From: Undibacterium sp.
GTDB lineage: Bacteria; Pseudomonadota; Gammaproteobacteria; Burkholderiales; Burkholderiaceae_D
DNA: 16,149 bases
NCBI GenBank assembly: GCA_019752975.1
Contig: JAIELM010000296.1
Location: forward strand, 1 to 16,149
Direction: 5' to 3'
Both the position numbers and the translations under genes were made by a program. Below are positions 15,506 through 16,149 of this stretch, piece after piece. Positions within the stretch are counted from its first letter, which is position 1; each line of letters opens with the position of its first letter. The notes beneath the pieces are model-generated. The model was given only the letters and a program-made list of their open reading frames with translations. It ran no database searches and was not told the origin of the DNA.

Positions 15506-16149
15506 ATGCATAACTATAAACGCCTGTCCATGAATATTTTAGGACGTCAAGTGCTCAACGCCGCGGTCGTCTCCTCTTTATTGGTTTTTTCAAACGCCTA
15601 TGCCACTGGTTTAGGTAAGATTACGGTGCTCTCTTCTTTAGGCCAGCCTTTAAAAGCTGAGATAGAAATTACGGCGCCTAATAAAGAAGAGATGAATTCT
15701 TTGATTCCCAAGATTGCTTCGGTAGAGGCTTTTCGTCAGGCCAATATCGAATTTAATCCGGCCTTGCTGTCACTGCATTTCGCCATCGAACAACGTGGTA
15801 GTGCGTATGTGGTGAAGGTGACGTCGAGTCAAGCGATGAATGAGCCCTATGTGGATTTTTTGCTTGAAATGACGGCGGGAAGTGGCAAGATGGTGCGCGA
15901 ATATACCATTTTATTAGACCCAGCAGAGTTGGCGACTACTCAGCCAGCGCAAATAAGTAATGGTAATTCCAGCCTTAATAATGGAAATAAATCCAAGCCT
16001 GTAGCAGTTAAGTCATCGACAAATGTAACTCCGGCGGATCCTGCAGGACAGCCGGAAGCGAGTGGCGCAAGTCATTCAATACCAAAAAAAAACCCGTCTA
16101 GAGCTTCGACTCCTGTTAAATCTGAGTTGGCAGTTAAGCCAAGTAAGCT
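15506..16149 (+). CDS. fimV: FimV-family polar/pilus assembly protein, N-terminal fragment
   Basis: The frame is open to the right edge (214 codons seen). A signal peptide (LNAAVVSSLLVFSNAYA) is followed by TGLGKITVLSSLGQPLKAEI, the hallmark of the FimV N-terminal periplasmic region, and by a domain ending near EYTILLDPAEL. After that the sequence turns into Ser/Asn/Pro/Lys-rich linker. FimV proteins are inner-membrane, peptidoglycan-linked polar hubs needed for type IV pilus secretin assembly and twitching; the LysM motif and transmembrane segment would lie beyond the window. The start is uncertain: in-frame ATGs are at 15494, 15506 and 15530. AGGGG at 15487-15491 is too near the first and rather far from the second. 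The 200 bases between the asd terminator and this gene are A/T-rich and probably carry its promoter and leader. Confidence 0.93.
   Translation, partial: MHNYKRLSMNILGRQVLNAAVVSSLLVFSNAYATGLGKITVLSSLGQPLKAEIEITAPNKEEMNSLIPKIASVEAFRQANIEFNPALLSLHFAIEQRGSAYVVKVTSSQAMNEPYVDFLLEMTAGSGKMVREYTILLDPAELATTQPAQISNGNSSLNNGNKSKPVAVKSSTNVTPADPAGQPEASGASHSIPKKNPSRASTPVKSELAVKPSK

Overview
The window reads as a chromosomal segment of a moderate-GC betaproteobacterium, most likely Burkholderiales of the Oxalobacteraceae type. This rests on the aroC, leuC, entericidin-like gene, leuD, leuB, asd, fimV gene order and on the protein signatures. The genus cannot be fixed from sequence reading alone. I see no rRNA, tRNA, CRISPR array, insertion sequence or phage gene.

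Positions 1-2091 (minus strand) hold the start of a high-affinity potassium uptake operon: a 33-residue membrane microprotein, kdpF, kdpA and the first codons of kdpB, joined by 4-base and 1-base overlaps. Upstream lies a sequence that closely matches, from memory, the KdpE operator of E. coli. A second copy (17 of 20 bases identical) sits in front of the neighbouring TorF-like outer-membrane protein gene (2414-3196), so the porin and the potassium pump may share control.

Positions 3329-8752 (minus strand) hold a small secreted HExxH protein of unknown function, a LytTR response regulator, its LytS-type histidine kinase, and a four-domain c-di-GMP protein (receiver, DUF3369, degenerate GGDEF, intact EAL). 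Three ACAGTT copies at 12-base spacing precede the kinase gene and may be a binding site for the LytTR regulator.

Positions 9013-15242 (plus strand) are biosynthetic. Chorismate synthase is followed by a 565-base gap that carries a nested inverted-repeat element and a likely leu promoter. Then come leuC, a 40-residue entericidin-like lipoprotein gene, leuD, leuB (leucine pathway) and asd (aspartate family). The run closes with a strong intrinsic terminator at 15268-15298. The window ends inside fimV, which encodes a polar hub / type IV pilus assembly protein.

Nothing here is a clear new defence or mobile system. The most interesting items are the shared KdpE-like operators of pump and porin, the coupled microprotein before kdpF, the LytTR-like direct repeats, and the nested inverted-repeat element upstream of leuC.
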